Both the position numbers and the translations under genes were made by a program. 64,000 nucleotides of DNA from Marinobacter zhejiangensis. Lineage in GTDB: Bacteria > Pseudomonadota > Gammaproteobacteria > Pseudomonadales > Oleiphilaceae. Of the stretch, positions 20,535 through 30,886 are shown in pieces. The stretch covers positions 248,001-312,000 of the forward strand of contig NZ_FOUE01000001.1 of NCBI RefSeq assembly GCF_900114775.1, in the 5' to 3' direction. Numbering within the stretch: position 1 is the first letter of the stretch; each line of letters begins with the position of its first letter. The notes under the pieces are model-generated. The model saw nothing but the letters and a program-made list of their open reading frames with translations, had not been told where the DNA came from and did no database searches.

Positions 20535-22667
20535 TTATTTGTTGATCAAACCTTCCAGCAGCGCCTGCTGCGCCACGAAACGCTCTTCCCCTTCCGCCGG
20601 GTGGTTCTGGACATAGCTACCGTCCGTCTGCAGCTCCCAGCTCTGGCAATTGTCAGTCAGGTACGCATTCAGATCGCTGATCATCCGTTCCGCCAGCGAC
20701 TTGTCGTCGACCGGGAAGGCCACTTCAACCCGGTTGATCAGGTTGCGCACCATACCGTCGGCGCTGGAGCCATAGATCTCCGGCTTGCCATTATTGCCGA
20801 AGTAATACACCCGAGTGTGCTCCAGGAAACGGCCGATAATGGAACGGACGTGGATGTTTTCCGACAACCCCGGCACGCCCGGGCGCAAACAACAGATGCC
20901 ACGAATGATCAGATCCACCCGCACCCCGGCCTGGGAGGCCCGGTACAGCGCCAGCATCACTTCCGGCTCAGTCAGGGCATTGATCTTGAAGATAATGTGG
21001 CCCTTGTCACCGTAGCTGGCCTCCCGGTCAATCATTTCGATCAACCGCTTGTGCAGGGTGAACGGGGCGTGGAAGAGCTTCTTGATCTTCAACACCTTAC
21101 CCATGCCGGTTAACTGCTGGAACAACTTGTTGACGTCATCGCCCAAGGCGTCATCGCAGGACAACAGACTGTAATCCGTGTACAGGCGGGCATTCCCGGC
21201 ATGGTAGTTCCCGGTTCCCAGGTGTACGTAACGCTTCAGCCGTCCGTCTTCCCGCCGAACAACCATGATCATCTTGGCGTGGGTTTTGAAGCCGACCACA
21301 CCGTAAACCACCACCACCCCCGCTTCCTGCAGGCGACTGGCCAGCTCCAGGTTCTCGGCTTCATCGAAACGTGCGCGCAATTCAATGACCGCGGTCACTT
21401 CTTTACCACGACGAGCCGCATCCATCAGGGCCTCGACGATCTCCGAACCGGTACCAGTACGATACAGGGTCTGGCGAATGGCCAGGACGTTAGGATCCTT
21501 GGCTGCTTGGCGAAGGAAATCGATGACCGGCGTAAAGCTTTCGTACGGGTGATGAAGCAGGATCGGCTTCTGACGGATCACCCCAAAAATGTCTTCGTTA
21601 TTGCGAATTTTCTTGGGCACCGCCGGCGAAAACCCGGGGTACAGCAAATCAGGACGGTCGACCAGGCTGCCGACCGCCATCAGCCGGGTCAGGTTGACCG
21701 GGCCATGCACCTGATAAAGATCCCGCTCGCTGAGCCCAAACTCCCGCAGCAGGAACTGGATCAGCTCGTCTGGACAATTATCGGCCACTTCCAACCGGAC
21801 ACCGTCACCGAAACGACGACTGAGCAATTCACCCCGCAGCGCCGAAGCCAGGTCTTCCAGATCATCTTCCAGCACCAAATCAGCGTTCCGGGTCAGGCGG
21901 AACTGGTAGCACCCCTTGATCTCCATACCGGGAAACAGTTCGTCGGCGTGGGCATGGATCATGGACGACAGGAACACCAGATTGTCACCACCGTCACACA
22001 CCTCATCCGGCAGCCGCACCAAGCGGGGCAATGACTTCGGAGCAGGCACGATAGCCATGCCGGTTTCTCGACCGAATGCGTCCTTGCCGTCGAGCTCAAC
22101 GATGAAGTTAAGGCTCTTGTTCACCAACCGGGGGAACGGGTGGGACGGGTCCAGACCGATCGGGTTGACCACCGGCAGGATCTCTTCTTCGAAGTAAGTA
22201 CGTACCCACTCCGCTTGCGCTGGCGTCCATTCACGACGGCGTACAAACCGGATGTTCTCCTTCTCCATCTCTGGAATCAGTACGTTATTGAGGATGTCGT
22301 ACTGTTCCTCGATGTACTGGTGGGCCACCTGGCTGATGTCAGTGAGCAACTGGGTCGGCAGGATACCGTCCGGGCCGACGCTTTCGCGGCCATACTTCAT
22401 TTGCTGGCGCAGGCCAGCTACCCGGATCTCGAAGAACTCGTCCATGTTGCTGCTGAAGATGCAGCAGAAGATCAACCGGTTGATCAACGGGTGGCTTGGG
22501 TCCAGCGCCTGCTGGAGCACCCGGTAGTTAAACTGGAGGTGACTCAGCTCGCGGTTGAAGTAGTTCTCGTTGGCTGTCGGATCAACCACCGGACTCTCGC
22601 TTTCGACAGCACTCGCCCCGGCTGTGCCTGGCACCGTTTTTTCAGCGTTTGCCGTTTCCATTGTCAT
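20535..22667 (-). CDS. ppk1: Polyphosphate kinase 1
   Basis: Makes long polyphosphate chains from ATP. The 710-residue product has all PPK1 parts: NRELSHLQFNYRVL at the start, the SSNMDEFFEIRVAGL region, PILLHHPYESF, the phosphate-accepting His in LGTGNYHAGNARLYTDYSL and IIRGICCLRPGVPGLSENI. The start is uncertain: TTG at 22703 has no good ribosome site, while ATG at 22667 (used here, GAGG 11 nt upstream) and ATG at 22661 are both plausible; the first 40 residues are poorly conserved. It lies 61 nt after hemB on the same strand. With PhoBR and PiT it forms part of the phosphate economy in this window. Confidence 0.95.
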   Translation of the reverse strand: MTMETANAEKTVPGTAGASAVESESPVVDPTANENYFNRELSHLQFNYRVLQQALDPSHPLINRLIFCCIFSSNMDEFFEIRVAGLRQQMKYGRESVGPDGILPTQLLTDISQVAHQYIEEQYDILNNVLIPEMEKENIRFVRRREWTPAQAEWVRTYFEEEILPVVNPIGLDPSHPFPRLVNKSLNFIVELDGKDAFGRETGMAIVPAPKSLPRLVRLPDEVCDGGDNLVFLSSMIHAHADELFPGMEIKGCYQFRLTRNADLVLEDDLEDLASALRGELLSRRFGDGVRLEVADNCPDELIQFLLREFGLSERDLYQVHGPVNLTRLMAVGSLVDRPDLLYPGFSPAVPKKIRNNEDIFGVIRQKPILLHHPYESFTPVIDFLRQAAKDPNVLAIRQTLYRTGTGSEIVEALMDAARRGKEVTAVIELRARFDEAENLELASRLQEAGVVVVYGVVGFKTHAKMIMVVRREDGRLKRYVHLGTGNYHAGNARLYTDYSLLSCDDALGDDVNKLFQQLTGMGKVLKIKKLFHAPFTLHKRLIEMIDREASYGDKGHIIFKINALTEPEVMLALYRASQAGVRVDLIIRGICCLRPGVPGLSENIHVRSIIGRFLEHTRVYYFGNNGKPEIYGSSADGMVRNLINRVEVAFPVDDKSLAERMISDLNAYLTDNCQSWELQTDGSYVQNHPAEGEERFVAQQALLEGLINK

Positions 22668-22728
22668 TGCAAATTGATCCTCAGCATCAAGTTCCTTGAC
22701 CAACCCGTCGCAGGCCCTGCCCTAACGG

Positions 22729-23742
<1,014 letters not shown>

Positions 23743-24034
23743 TCAATCCTCCTGGGGCGTTATTGGCGTATCAAACTCGTTGAAATCCCCTAATCATACA
23801 CGCCCTGGCCACAACGGACAGACTCCATCACCGAAAGGTTAACCGATGAATTGTGACAAATTTATGACGACCCCCCGGATTGCCACAATGACGCAGGCAA
23901 TTCAGCCGGTGCCGACACCGGTACTGGCGTTACAATAGGTCGTAACTGTGGCTGCACATTCCTCCTGGAATAACGCATCGCCCCGCGTTGACACAAGGAA
24001 TGAATAATGATTCACTTTTATGAGGCAAGCGCTC
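23743..24034. promoter_or_regulatory. Divergent control region between hemB and the TetR-AidB genes
   Basis: About 290 nt without a gene. On the plus strand a perfect TTGACA (23988-23993) is followed by an interrupted palindrome TGAAT-AATG-ATTCA (24001-24014) just before the TetR gene, suggesting a promoter under autorepression; no good -10 box was found at the ideal distance. On the minus strand TATGAT (23793-23798) is a candidate -10 for hemB. Confidence 0.45.
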
Positions 24035-24667
24035 ATGGCCTATCGTGAAACGGAAAAGATGCGCCTGCGCAAAGCCGAAACCCGACAACGGATTCTGGAC
24101 TGCGCGCTGCAACTGGTGATGGAAGGCGGGTTTCGCAATGCCCAGGTCAGCCAGGTTGCCCGTCGGGCGGAAATCGCTACCGGCACCATTTACCGGCACT
24201 TCACCGCCAAGGAAGAGCTGTTTGCGGAAGTCTTCCGAACAGCCACTCGCCGGGAAGTCACCAAGGTGGGTGAGTCGCTGGCCGAAGCGGGTAGCGTCAT
24301 CGAACGGCTGGAGCAGGCCCTGAGGCAGTTTGCCGCACGGGCGCTAAACCGACCGATGATGGCCTGGGCACTGATCGCTGAGCCTGTCGATCCCAAGGTC
24401 GAAGCCGAACGACTGACGTACCGGAAAGCCTATGCGGAACTGTTTGAGCAGGCGATCCGCGAAGGCATGAACGAAGGCTGTCTGCCACCACAGGACGCCG
24501 TATGCAGCAGTACCTGTCTGGTGGGCGCCCTTGCTGAAAGCCTCGTCGGGCCCCTGTCACCTGTTCAGGGCAGCACCGACGAGACCAGTCACACATCAAA
24601 TACAGAGACACTGGTCAACGGCATTGTGCGTTTCTGCCTACAGGGGTTGACCGGCACCGGGAGGTAA
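24035..24667 (+). CDS. TetR-family regulator next to an AidB-like acyl-CoA dehydrogenase
   Basis: The 210-residue protein has a TetR DNA-binding domain: RQRILDCALQLVMEGGF, QVSQVARRAEIATGTIYRHFTAKEEL in segments (about residues 12-60), then a larger ligand domain. The ATG at 24035 has GAGG 9 nt upstream; the earlier in-frame ATG at 24020 has no ribosome site and lies against the palindrome. The acyl-CoA dehydrogenase gene starts only 4 nt after its stop, so they are co-transcribed and the regulator likely controls that gene and itself. TetR proteins in this setting often sense acyl-CoAs, but the ligand is not shown. Confidence 0.88.
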   Translation: MAYRETEKMRLRKAETRQRILDCALQLVMEGGFRNAQVSQVARRAEIATGTIYRHFTAKEELFAEVFRTATRREVTKVGESLAEAGSVIERLEQALRQFAARALNRPMMAWALIAEPVDPKVEAERLTYRKAYAELFEQAIREGMNEGCLPPQDAVCSSTCLVGALAESLVGPLSPVQGSTDETSHTSNTETLVNGIVRFCLQGLTGTGR

Positions 24668-24671
24668 CACC

Positions 24672-26369
24672 ATGAACGCCCCTCAATCCACACCAGAAAC
24701 GGAAGACCGTTATCTCGCGGTCACCCATACCGTCACCAACCAGCCAACCGCCCTGGAAAACTACAACCTGTACCAACAAGACCAGGCACTGCAGGATGGC
24801 CTGAGCCGCGAAGGTGCCGCCTGGGCCGAGCAGGAACTGGTCGAGTTCGGCGAATTGACCGGCCGGTCCGACATCATTGACCTGGGCTTCAAGGCCAACG
24901 AAAACAAACCCACGTTCAACACCCACGACCGCTTTGGTCACCGTATCGACGAGGTGGAGTTCCACCCGGCTTACCATGAGCTGATGCGACTTTCCATGGG
25001 GCACGGTCTGCACAGCAGCCCCTGGACCGACCCACGCAGCGGTGCTCACGTCGCCCGTGCCGCCAAGTACTACCTGCACTCTCAGGTTGAAGCCGCTCAT
25101 TGCTGCCCGATTACCATGACCTTTGCTGCCATCCCATCGATTCGCAAGCAACCGGAACTGGCGGCGCTCTGGGAATCAAAGATTCTTCACAACGACTACG
25201 ACCCACGCAATGTGCCTGATAGCGCCAAGCAGTCCGTCACCATTGGCATGGCCATGACCGAAAAGCAGGGCGGCAGTGATGTCCGCGCCAACAGCACCCG
25301 CGCCTTCCCGCTGGGTCAGGGCGGGTCTGGTCAGGCCTACGAACTGGTCGGCCACAAGTGGTTTGTTTCGGCCCCCATGTGCGACGCTTTTCTGGTACTG
25401 GCCCAGGCCCCTGGCGGCTTGTCCTGCTTCCTGATGCCCCGCTGGCGCCCGGACGGCAGCAAGAACCCCTGGCAAATACAGCGCCTGAAACACAAGATGG
25501 GCAACGTCGCCAACGCATCCAGTGAAGCCGAACTCCGCGGCGCGCTGGCCTGGATGGTGGGCGAGGAAGGCCGTGGCGTACCCACCATCATCGAAATGGT
25601 CTCCATGACCCGCTTCGACTGCATGATCGGTAGTTCTGGCGGCATGCGCCAGGCCGCCGCCCAGGCCCTGCATCACTGCCGCCACCGCAGCGCCTTTGGC
25701 GCTACCCTGAGCGACCAGCCGCTGATGCAGAATGTCCTGGCAGACCTGGCGCTGGAAAGCGAAGCAGCCCTGGCCCTGACCTTGCGAGTAGCGCGAGCCC
25801 TGGACAATCAGGACGACGAGCATGAACGGCTGCTGACCCGGCTAGCCACTCCCGTTGGCAAATACTGGATCTGCAAGCGCTCCCCCAACCACGCCTACGA
25901 ATCCATGGAATGCATTGGTGGCAGCGGTGTTATGGAGAACTGCATCATGCCGCGACTGTTCCGGGAATCCCCGGTCAACGCTATCTGGGAAGGCAGCGGC
26001 AACGTCCAGTGCCTGGACACCCTGCGGGCGCTGCAGAAATCACCGGATTCGCTGCAAGCCTTCTTCAACGAGCTGGATCAGGCTCGGGGCAGCGACGCCC
26101 GCTACGACCGATTTGTTGGCGATCTGAAGCAGGAGTTCGGTAACCTCGGGGACAACCCTGACGACATTCAGTACCGCGCTCGCAATCTGGTGGACCGTAT
26201 GGCGCTGTCACTGCAGGCGTCGGTCCTGCTGCAACACTCTATCCCGGAGGTGGCCGATGCGTTCTGCGCCTCGCGCCTGCAAAGCCACGGCGGCTTGAAC
26301 TACGGCAACCTGCCCCGAGGACTGGACGTTCGCGCCATTATCGAACGAGCCACGCCTGTAGTAGACTGA
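24672..26369 (+). CDS. aidB: AidB-like acyl-CoA dehydrogenase
   Basis: The 565-residue flavoprotein is close to E. coli AidB (541 residues): ARAAKYYLHSQVEA, CPITMTFAA, the hallmark GMAMTEKQGGSDVRANSTRA, MTRFDCMIGSS, and PVNAIWEGSGNVQCLD all align by eye. AidB in E. coli belongs to the Ada adaptive response to alkylation and binds DNA with its C-terminal part. Here it is paired with a TetR regulator instead of Ada, so its induction signal may be metabolic. The true substrate of the family is not established. Confidence 0.92.
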   Translation: MNAPQSTPETEDRYLAVTHTVTNQPTALENYNLYQQDQALQDGLSREGAAWAEQELVEFGELTGRSDIIDLGFKANENKPTFNTHDRFGHRIDEVEFHPAYHELMRLSMGHGLHSSPWTDPRSGAHVARAAKYYLHSQVEAAHCCPITMTFAAIPSIRKQPELAALWESKILHNDYDPRNVPDSAKQSVTIGMAMTEKQGGSDVRANSTRAFPLGQGGSGQAYELVGHKWFVSAPMCDAFLVLAQAPGGLSCFLMPRWRPDGSKNPWQIQRLKHKMGNVANASSEAELRGALAWMVGEEGRGVPTIIEMVSMTRFDCMIGSSGGMRQAAAQALHHCRHRSAFGATLSDQPLMQNVLADLALESEAALALTLRVARALDNQDDEHERLLTRLATPVGKYWICKRSPNHAYESMECIGGSGVMENCIMPRLFRESPVNAIWEGSGNVQCLDTLRALQKSPDSLQAFFNELDQARGSDARYDRFVGDLKQEFGNLGDNPDDIQYRARNLVDRMALSLQASVLLQHSIPEVADAFCASRLQSHGGLNYGNLPRGLDVRAIIERATPVVD

Positions 26370-26438
26370 CCAGATCTTCCAACATGATGGGGCTGGCCGC
26401 CACCCGGCGTCCGGCCCCGAGTTACCCGGATCAAGGTC

Positions 26439-26780
26439 ATGTCAGAACAACTGCGCCGCCTGCTTCAGGCCGGCCAACCCCAAGCCGCCACCATTACCCC
26501 ACACCTGGGCGTGATGACCCTGCATTTCCAGCTTTATGGCTGCGAAGATATCAAAGCCAAGCGCCGCACCTTTGCTCCGCTCAAGGCCATCTGGGGCAAG
26601 GAAAGCGATCTCGCTGTCGCGGAAACCGCCGACCAGGACACGCTTGATTGTGCCACCTGGACCATTGCCGCCATTGGCACCTCCTCCCAACTGATCAGCC
26701 AACGTCTGGATCAGGTGGAAAAGGCCATTGCCGAGCGCATTGACGCCCCTATTCTGGAAGTCCAGCGGGAACTGCTGTGA
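26439..26780 (+). CDS. DUF503-family small protein
   Basis: The 113-residue product matches the DUF503/YlxP-like pattern: VMTLHFQLYGCEDIKAKRRTFAPLKAIWGKESDLAVAE in segments, then AIGTSSQLISQRLDQVEKAIAE. The fold is a small ferredoxin-like alpha/beta protein; no biochemical role is established. It lies 69 nt after the AidB gene on the same strand. The ribosome site is weak. The assignment is by recognised sequence pattern. Confidence 0.78.
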   Translation: MSEQLRRLLQAGQPQAATITPHLGVMTLHFQLYGCEDIKAKRRTFAPLKAIWGKESDLAVAETADQDTLDCATWTIAAIGTSSQLISQRLDQVEKAIAERIDAPILEVQRELL

Positions 26781-26854
26781 ACGTTAGTCGGTCAGCCCTG
26801 CGCCATTCCGCAACCGCTCAAAGAAACCGTGGCACCTTAAGACCATAGGCGCTG

Positions 26855-26883
26855 TGGCAAGGGCATGGGTGACGCCGTATACT
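26855..26883 (+). promoter_or_regulatory. Possible promoter for the PanP gene
   Basis: TGGCAA (26855-26860) and TATACT (26878-26883) are 17 nt apart in the 253-nt gap before the decarboxylase gene. The -10 is good and the -35 is weak. The leader would be about 145 nt. I see no known riboswitch in it. Confidence 0.45.
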
Positions 26884-27033
26884 ACGCTCCCTTAAAAGGA
26901 CGCCAGAGTGCAGCAGCGGGAACCAAACGGAGTGGTACCAGACTGTCTGTGCCCGACTGATGGGAATGAATTGACCCCGGTGATCCGCCGTGCCTGATGA
27001 CGGCCCGCGGACAACGACTGAGACATTGGCGCT

Positions 27034-28701
27034 ATGACTGGTAAGAAAAAATCCGCCCAGGCCTCGCTGGAGGCAATGTACCGTGTGTTTACCGTGCCCG
27101 AGGCACCGGAATCCACCCTGAGCAGGATCGACCAGAACATTTCAACAAACCTGGCCGGCTTCCTCCAGGAACACATCGTCGCTATCGAACGCGATCTCAG
27201 CGAAGTCGAGAAAGACTTTTCCGACCCGGTCATTCCCGAAAAACCGATCTTCGTCTCGGAACAAACCCAGTTCCTGCTCGACAAACTGGTCGCCAATTCG
27301 GTCCACACCGCCTCCCCCAGTTTTATCGGCCACATGACATCAGCGCTGCCCTACTTCATGCTGCCGCTGTCGAAGATCATGATTGCGCTGAACCAGAACC
27401 TGGTGAAAACAGAGACCTCCAAGGCCTTCACCCCCATGGAACGCCAGGTTCTCGGGATGATTCACCGGCTGGTCTACGATGAGGATGGCGCCTTCTACCG
27501 CAAGTGGATGCACGACCCCCGCCACTCCCTCGGCGCCATGTGTTCAGGCGGCACCGTCGCCAACCTGACGGCACTCTGGGTAGCTCGGAACCGGGCTTTC
27601 CCGGCAGAAGGCAGCTTCAGGGGCATTCATCAGGAGGGGCTGTTCCGCGCCCTGCGCTACTACGGCCACGAAGGTGCAGCCATTCTGGTGTCCCGGCGCG
27701 GCCACTACTCCCTTCGCAAGACGGCCGATGTCCTTGGACTGGGCCGGGAGTCGCTGGTAGCGGTAGATACCGACGACCACAACCGGATCCAGACTGACGC
27801 CCTGCGGGACAAATGCCTGGAACTGCAGAAGCAGAAGATCAAGATTATGGCGATCTGCGGCATTGCCGGCACCACCGAGACCGGCAACGTCGATCCGCTG
27901 GAGGCTATGGCCGACATTGCGCGGGAATTCGGCGCTCACTTCCACGTGGATGCGGCCTGGGGCGGACCAACCCTGTTCTCCCGCCGTCACAGCCACTTGC
28001 TGAAAGGCATTGAACAGGCCGACTCGGTCACTATCGACGCCCACAAACAGCTGTATGTCCCCATGGGCTCAGGCCTGGTGGTGTTCCGTGACCCCGCCCT
28101 GGCCAGTGCGGTTGAGCACCACGCCCAGTACATCATTCGTCAGGGCTCCCGGGACCTGGGCAGTACCACCCTGGAAGGATCACGCCCGGGGATGTCGATG
28201 CTGATTCACTCCGGCCTGAAAATCCTGGCACGGGAAGGCTACGAGATCCTGATCGACCAGGGTATTGCCAAGGCTCGCAGCTTTGCCGATATGATCCAGG
28301 CGCGACCGGATTTCGAGCTGGTGACCGAGCCCGAGCTGAACATTCTCACATACCGCTATGCCCCCGCCGAGGCCCAACAGGCCCTGACGCTGGCAGACCC
28401 GATTCAGGCCGAACGCATCAATGCCTGCCTCAACCGGATCACCAAGTTCATCCAGAAGACACAGCGGGAGCGGGGAAAAGCGTTTGTGTCACGGACACGA
28501 CTGGAGCCGGCCCGTTACCACCACTTCCCATGCCTGGTGTTCCGGGTGGTGTTGGCCAACCCGTTGACCACCGAAGACATCCTCAGGGACATCCTGAACG
28601 AGCAGGAAGAACTGGCGGCAGATGCGGGCATCAGTGATGAATTCGCCATCCTCAATCAGCTCACCAACACAGTCCTGGCGGCGGTCGACACAGACGGCTA
28701 G
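27034..28701 (+). CDS. panP: PLP-dependent aspartate 1-decarboxylase, PanP type
   Basis: The 555-residue group II decarboxylase resembles the glutamate decarboxylase-like enzymes (TIGR03799 type) that stand in for PanD in Vibrio and relatives, making beta-alanine from aspartate for pantothenate and CoA. Visible: GHMTSALPYFMLP, SGGTVANLTALWVARN, HVDAAWGGP and the PLP lysine in DAHKQLYVPMGSG (K338). The N-terminal 60 residues form a charged extension. It seems to be a single-gene unit with a candidate promoter at 26855. CoA synthesis is otherwise represented by coaBC and coaD in this window. A glutamate or other amino-acid substrate cannot be ruled out by reading alone. Confidence 0.87.
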   Translation: MTGKKKSAQASLEAMYRVFTVPEAPESTLSRIDQNISTNLAGFLQEHIVAIERDLSEVEKDFSDPVIPEKPIFVSEQTQFLLDKLVANSVHTASPSFIGHMTSALPYFMLPLSKIMIALNQNLVKTETSKAFTPMERQVLGMIHRLVYDEDGAFYRKWMHDPRHSLGAMCSGGTVANLTALWVARNRAFPAEGSFRGIHQEGLFRALRYYGHEGAAILVSRRGHYSLRKTADVLGLGRESLVAVDTDDHNRIQTDALRDKCLELQKQKIKIMAICGIAGTTETGNVDPLEAMADIAREFGAHFHVDAAWGGPTLFSRRHSHLLKGIEQADSVTIDAHKQLYVPMGSGLVVFRDPALASAVEHHAQYIIRQGSRDLGSTTLEGSRPGMSMLIHSGLKILAREGYEILIDQGIAKARSFADMIQARPDFELVTEPELNILTYRYAPAEAQQALTLADPIQAERINACLNRITKFIQKTQRERGKAFVSRTRLEPARYHHFPCLVFRVVLANPLTTEDILRDILNEQEELAADAGISDEFAILNQLTNTVLAAVDTDG

Positions 28702-28708
28702 AAAACCT

Positions 28709-28729
28709 GAGCCGGAAGAACTCCGGCTC
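28709..28729 (+). terminator. Hairpin after the PanP gene
   Basis: GAGCCGGA / TCCGGCTC (8 bp, 5-nt loop), 8 nt after the stop codon. There is no U tract, so termination may be weak or Rho-dependent. Confidence 0.45.
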
Positions 28730-28750
28730 GGCAGGGATCCGGTTACCGGA

Positions 28751-29017
28751 TCAGTACAGCGCCGCCTCGTCGTCGAGAACCTCATGGAGGATCTCGATGA
28801 ACATGCGATCCGCCTCACTCCAGTTCTCAGGAATCCGAACCGTGGTGCTGGCGCTGATTTCCTGGGCGATCAGCTCGTCAGCCCCAGGCTGCCCCCGGTA
28901 TTTCCGGGCGATCTCCACGGACTTCACCGCAACCGTAGGATCACTCAATACTTTACGAATAAACCCGCGCAGTTCCTGAATGGTTTTGGACTGACGGCTC
29001 TCAGCTGCTGAGCTCAT
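28751..29017 (-). CDS. Small acidic protein of unknown function
   Basis: Not recognised. The 88-residue product is helical in pattern, with TIQELRGFIRKVLSDP, SVEIARKYRGQPGADELIAQEIS and ENWSEADRMFIEILHEVLDDEAALY in pieces, and has no signal peptide or membrane segment. A strong AGGAG lies 7 nt before its ATG, which makes it a real gene. It is downstream of the phosphate transporter gene by 93 nt on the same strand and convergent to PanP. Conservation elsewhere was not checked. Confidence 0.68.
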   Translation of the reverse strand: MSSAAESRQSKTIQELRGFIRKVLSDPTVAVKSVEIARKYRGQPGADELIAQEISASTTVRIPENWSEADRMFIEILHEVLDDEAALY

Positions 29018-29110
29018 TGCTTACTCCTGGAAAATGGCACCTGGCGGACCCCAAGGGCCCGCCACTTATTGATACGATCATTGCCTACCACGGCTGCCCA
29101 TGCAAGGCCA

Positions 29111-30685
29111 TTAAAGCATCAGACCACGAAGCGTGAAGAACAGGAGCGCAGCCATCGAGGCTGACGCTGGTACGGTAATCACCCACGCCGCAACAATCTT
29201 GGTCAGGTGAGACCGTTTGACCAGCTCCTGACGATAGATCTTTTTCAGGCGCTTACGCTCCGGCTTGGAAAGCGGCAGCTCCCGCTTGTTGCGACGGGCC
29301 TTCTGCAACAGGCTCTCCATCTCTTCCACCGAGGCACTGCGGAAATCGTCAAGGAACGGCTTCAGCCGGGCCCGCTCTTTCTCATCATGGTTTTCCATGA
29401 TCGAGTGTAGTTGAGTGGCATAGTTGGTTTTCAGGTATTCCCGCAGGAAGCCCACACCAAACACCCCGCCAATCGCAATGTGGGTCGAGCTCACCGGCAA
29501 CCCAAGCTGGGAGGCAATAATAACCGTCAAGGCGGCCGACAGCGCAATACAGAAGGCACGGGTCTTGTCCAGTTCGGTAATCTCGCTGCCCACGGTCTTG
29601 ATCAGGCGCGGCCCGAACAGCATCAGTCCGACTGCCAGCCCCAGCGCACCGACCATCATCACCCACAGCGGAATGCTGGCGGACGTCACCACACCTCCGG
29701 CCGTGATGGCATCGTTGATGGCCGCCAGCGGGCCGATGGCATTGGCCACATCATTCGCACCATGGGCGAAACTCAGCAGCGCCGCCGCAAAGATCAACGG
29801 CCAGGTGAACAGGGTGTTCACGCCACTGGCACTGTTCTCCATGGTTGCCGCCCGGCGTGACACCAGGGTCCTCATGGCCACCAGGGTCACCACCGCCAGC
29901 GCAAAGCCAACCAGCGACGCCATCATAAAGTCGACCTTAACGATCTTTTTGACGCCTTTGACCATCAGGTAGGTGCCAAACGCCCACGCCATGATGGCCA
30001 CCAGCCAGGGCACGAATCGCCGGGCAGCAGGAATAACATCGCTCTTATAGAGCACCGATTTTTTGATAACGAACAGGAACAGGGCCGCCAAAAGCCCGCC
30101 CAGGGCCGGTGATATCACCCAGCTCGCCACGATTTTCCCCATCACCGCCCAGTTGGCGATTCCCCAACCACCGGCCGCAATCCCCGCACCAAGGACACCG
30201 CCGACAATGGAGTGGGTGGTTGACACCGGCGCCCCCATCCAGGTCGCCAGGTTCAGCCACAAAGCACCCGCCAGTAGTGCTGCAGTCATCAACCAGACAA
30301 AGCTTTCCGGGTGACTCAAACGCTCCGGCGAAATGATGCCGCCCTTGATGGTCGACACTACGTCGCCTCCGGCAATCAGGGCTCCGGCAGCTTCAAACAC
30401 GGCCGCCAGCAGGACAGCCCCACCCAGGGTAATTGCCCCGGAGCCAACCGCTGGCCCAACATTATTGGCAACATCGTTAGCCCCGATGTTGATCGCCATG
30501 TAGCCGCCAATGACGGCAGCGGCCATCAACAGCATGCCATTGGGCATATCGCTGACACTGTGGCCAACAAAAAGCCAGATGGCGAACAGGAAAAGCAGGC
30601 TGATACCGATGCGGTAACGTTCAGTAGTGGGACTGGTTAGCAGGTTATCGAGAAAACCGTTGGACGTGGCCATGGTAGGCACCAT
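29111..30685 (-). CDS. pit: PiT-family inorganic phosphate transporter
   Basis: Proton- or sodium-coupled phosphate uptake across the inner membrane. At 524 residues it has the two inverted PiT signatures: GANDVANNVGPAVGSGAIT and AHGANDVANAIGPLA, each ending a set of membrane helices, with about ten helices in all. A charged cytoplasmic loop (HSIMENHDEKERARLK... KRLKKIYRQELVKRSH) precedes the last helix. The ATG at 30685 is used; a second at 30673 is equally possible, since neither has a strong ribosome site. PhoBR is 10 kb away; no Pho box was noticed before this gene. Confidence 0.93.
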   Translation of the reverse strand: MVPTMATSNGFLDNLLTSPTTERYRIGISLLFLFAIWLFVGHSVSDMPNGMLLMAAAVIGGYMAINIGANDVANNVGPAVGSGAITLGGAVLLAAVFEAAGALIAGGDVVSTIKGGIISPERLSHPESFVWLMTAALLAGALWLNLATWMGAPVSTTHSIVGGVLGAGIAAGGWGIANWAVMGKIVASWVISPALGGLLAALFLFVIKKSVLYKSDVIPAARRFVPWLVAIMAWAFGTYLMVKGVKKIVKVDFMMASLVGFALAVVTLVAMRTLVSRRAATMENSASGVNTLFTWPLIFAAALLSFAHGANDVANAIGPLAAINDAITAGGVVTSASIPLWVMMVGALGLAVGLMLFGPRLIKTVGSEITELDKTRAFCIALSAALTVIIASQLGLPVSSTHIAIGGVFGVGFLREYLKTNYATQLHSIMENHDEKERARLKPFLDDFRSASVEEMESLLQKARRNKRELPLSKPERKRLKKIYRQELVKRSHLTKIVAAWVITVPASASMAALLFFTLRGLML

Positions 30686-30886
30686 TCGTTGAAAGACAGG
30701 ATTCTGGGCGCCACTATAATTTTTTTGTCATCAAATTGAAATCCGTTGCCGGCCTGGATCAGCGTGAGGCACCGGCCAGACACCCCTAACGGGTTGGCCT
30801 GATCTGACTCAACCCTCTGTCAACTTATGGAAATTTGGAGCATAATTTGTCGGCGTACATTCCATAACTATAAGAACAGAGAACAC

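Noticed and set aside
22668-22703. TTG start for ppk1 giving 12 extra residues
   Set aside because: No ribosome-binding site precedes it and the added residues have no family match; ATG at 22667 or 22661 is more likely.
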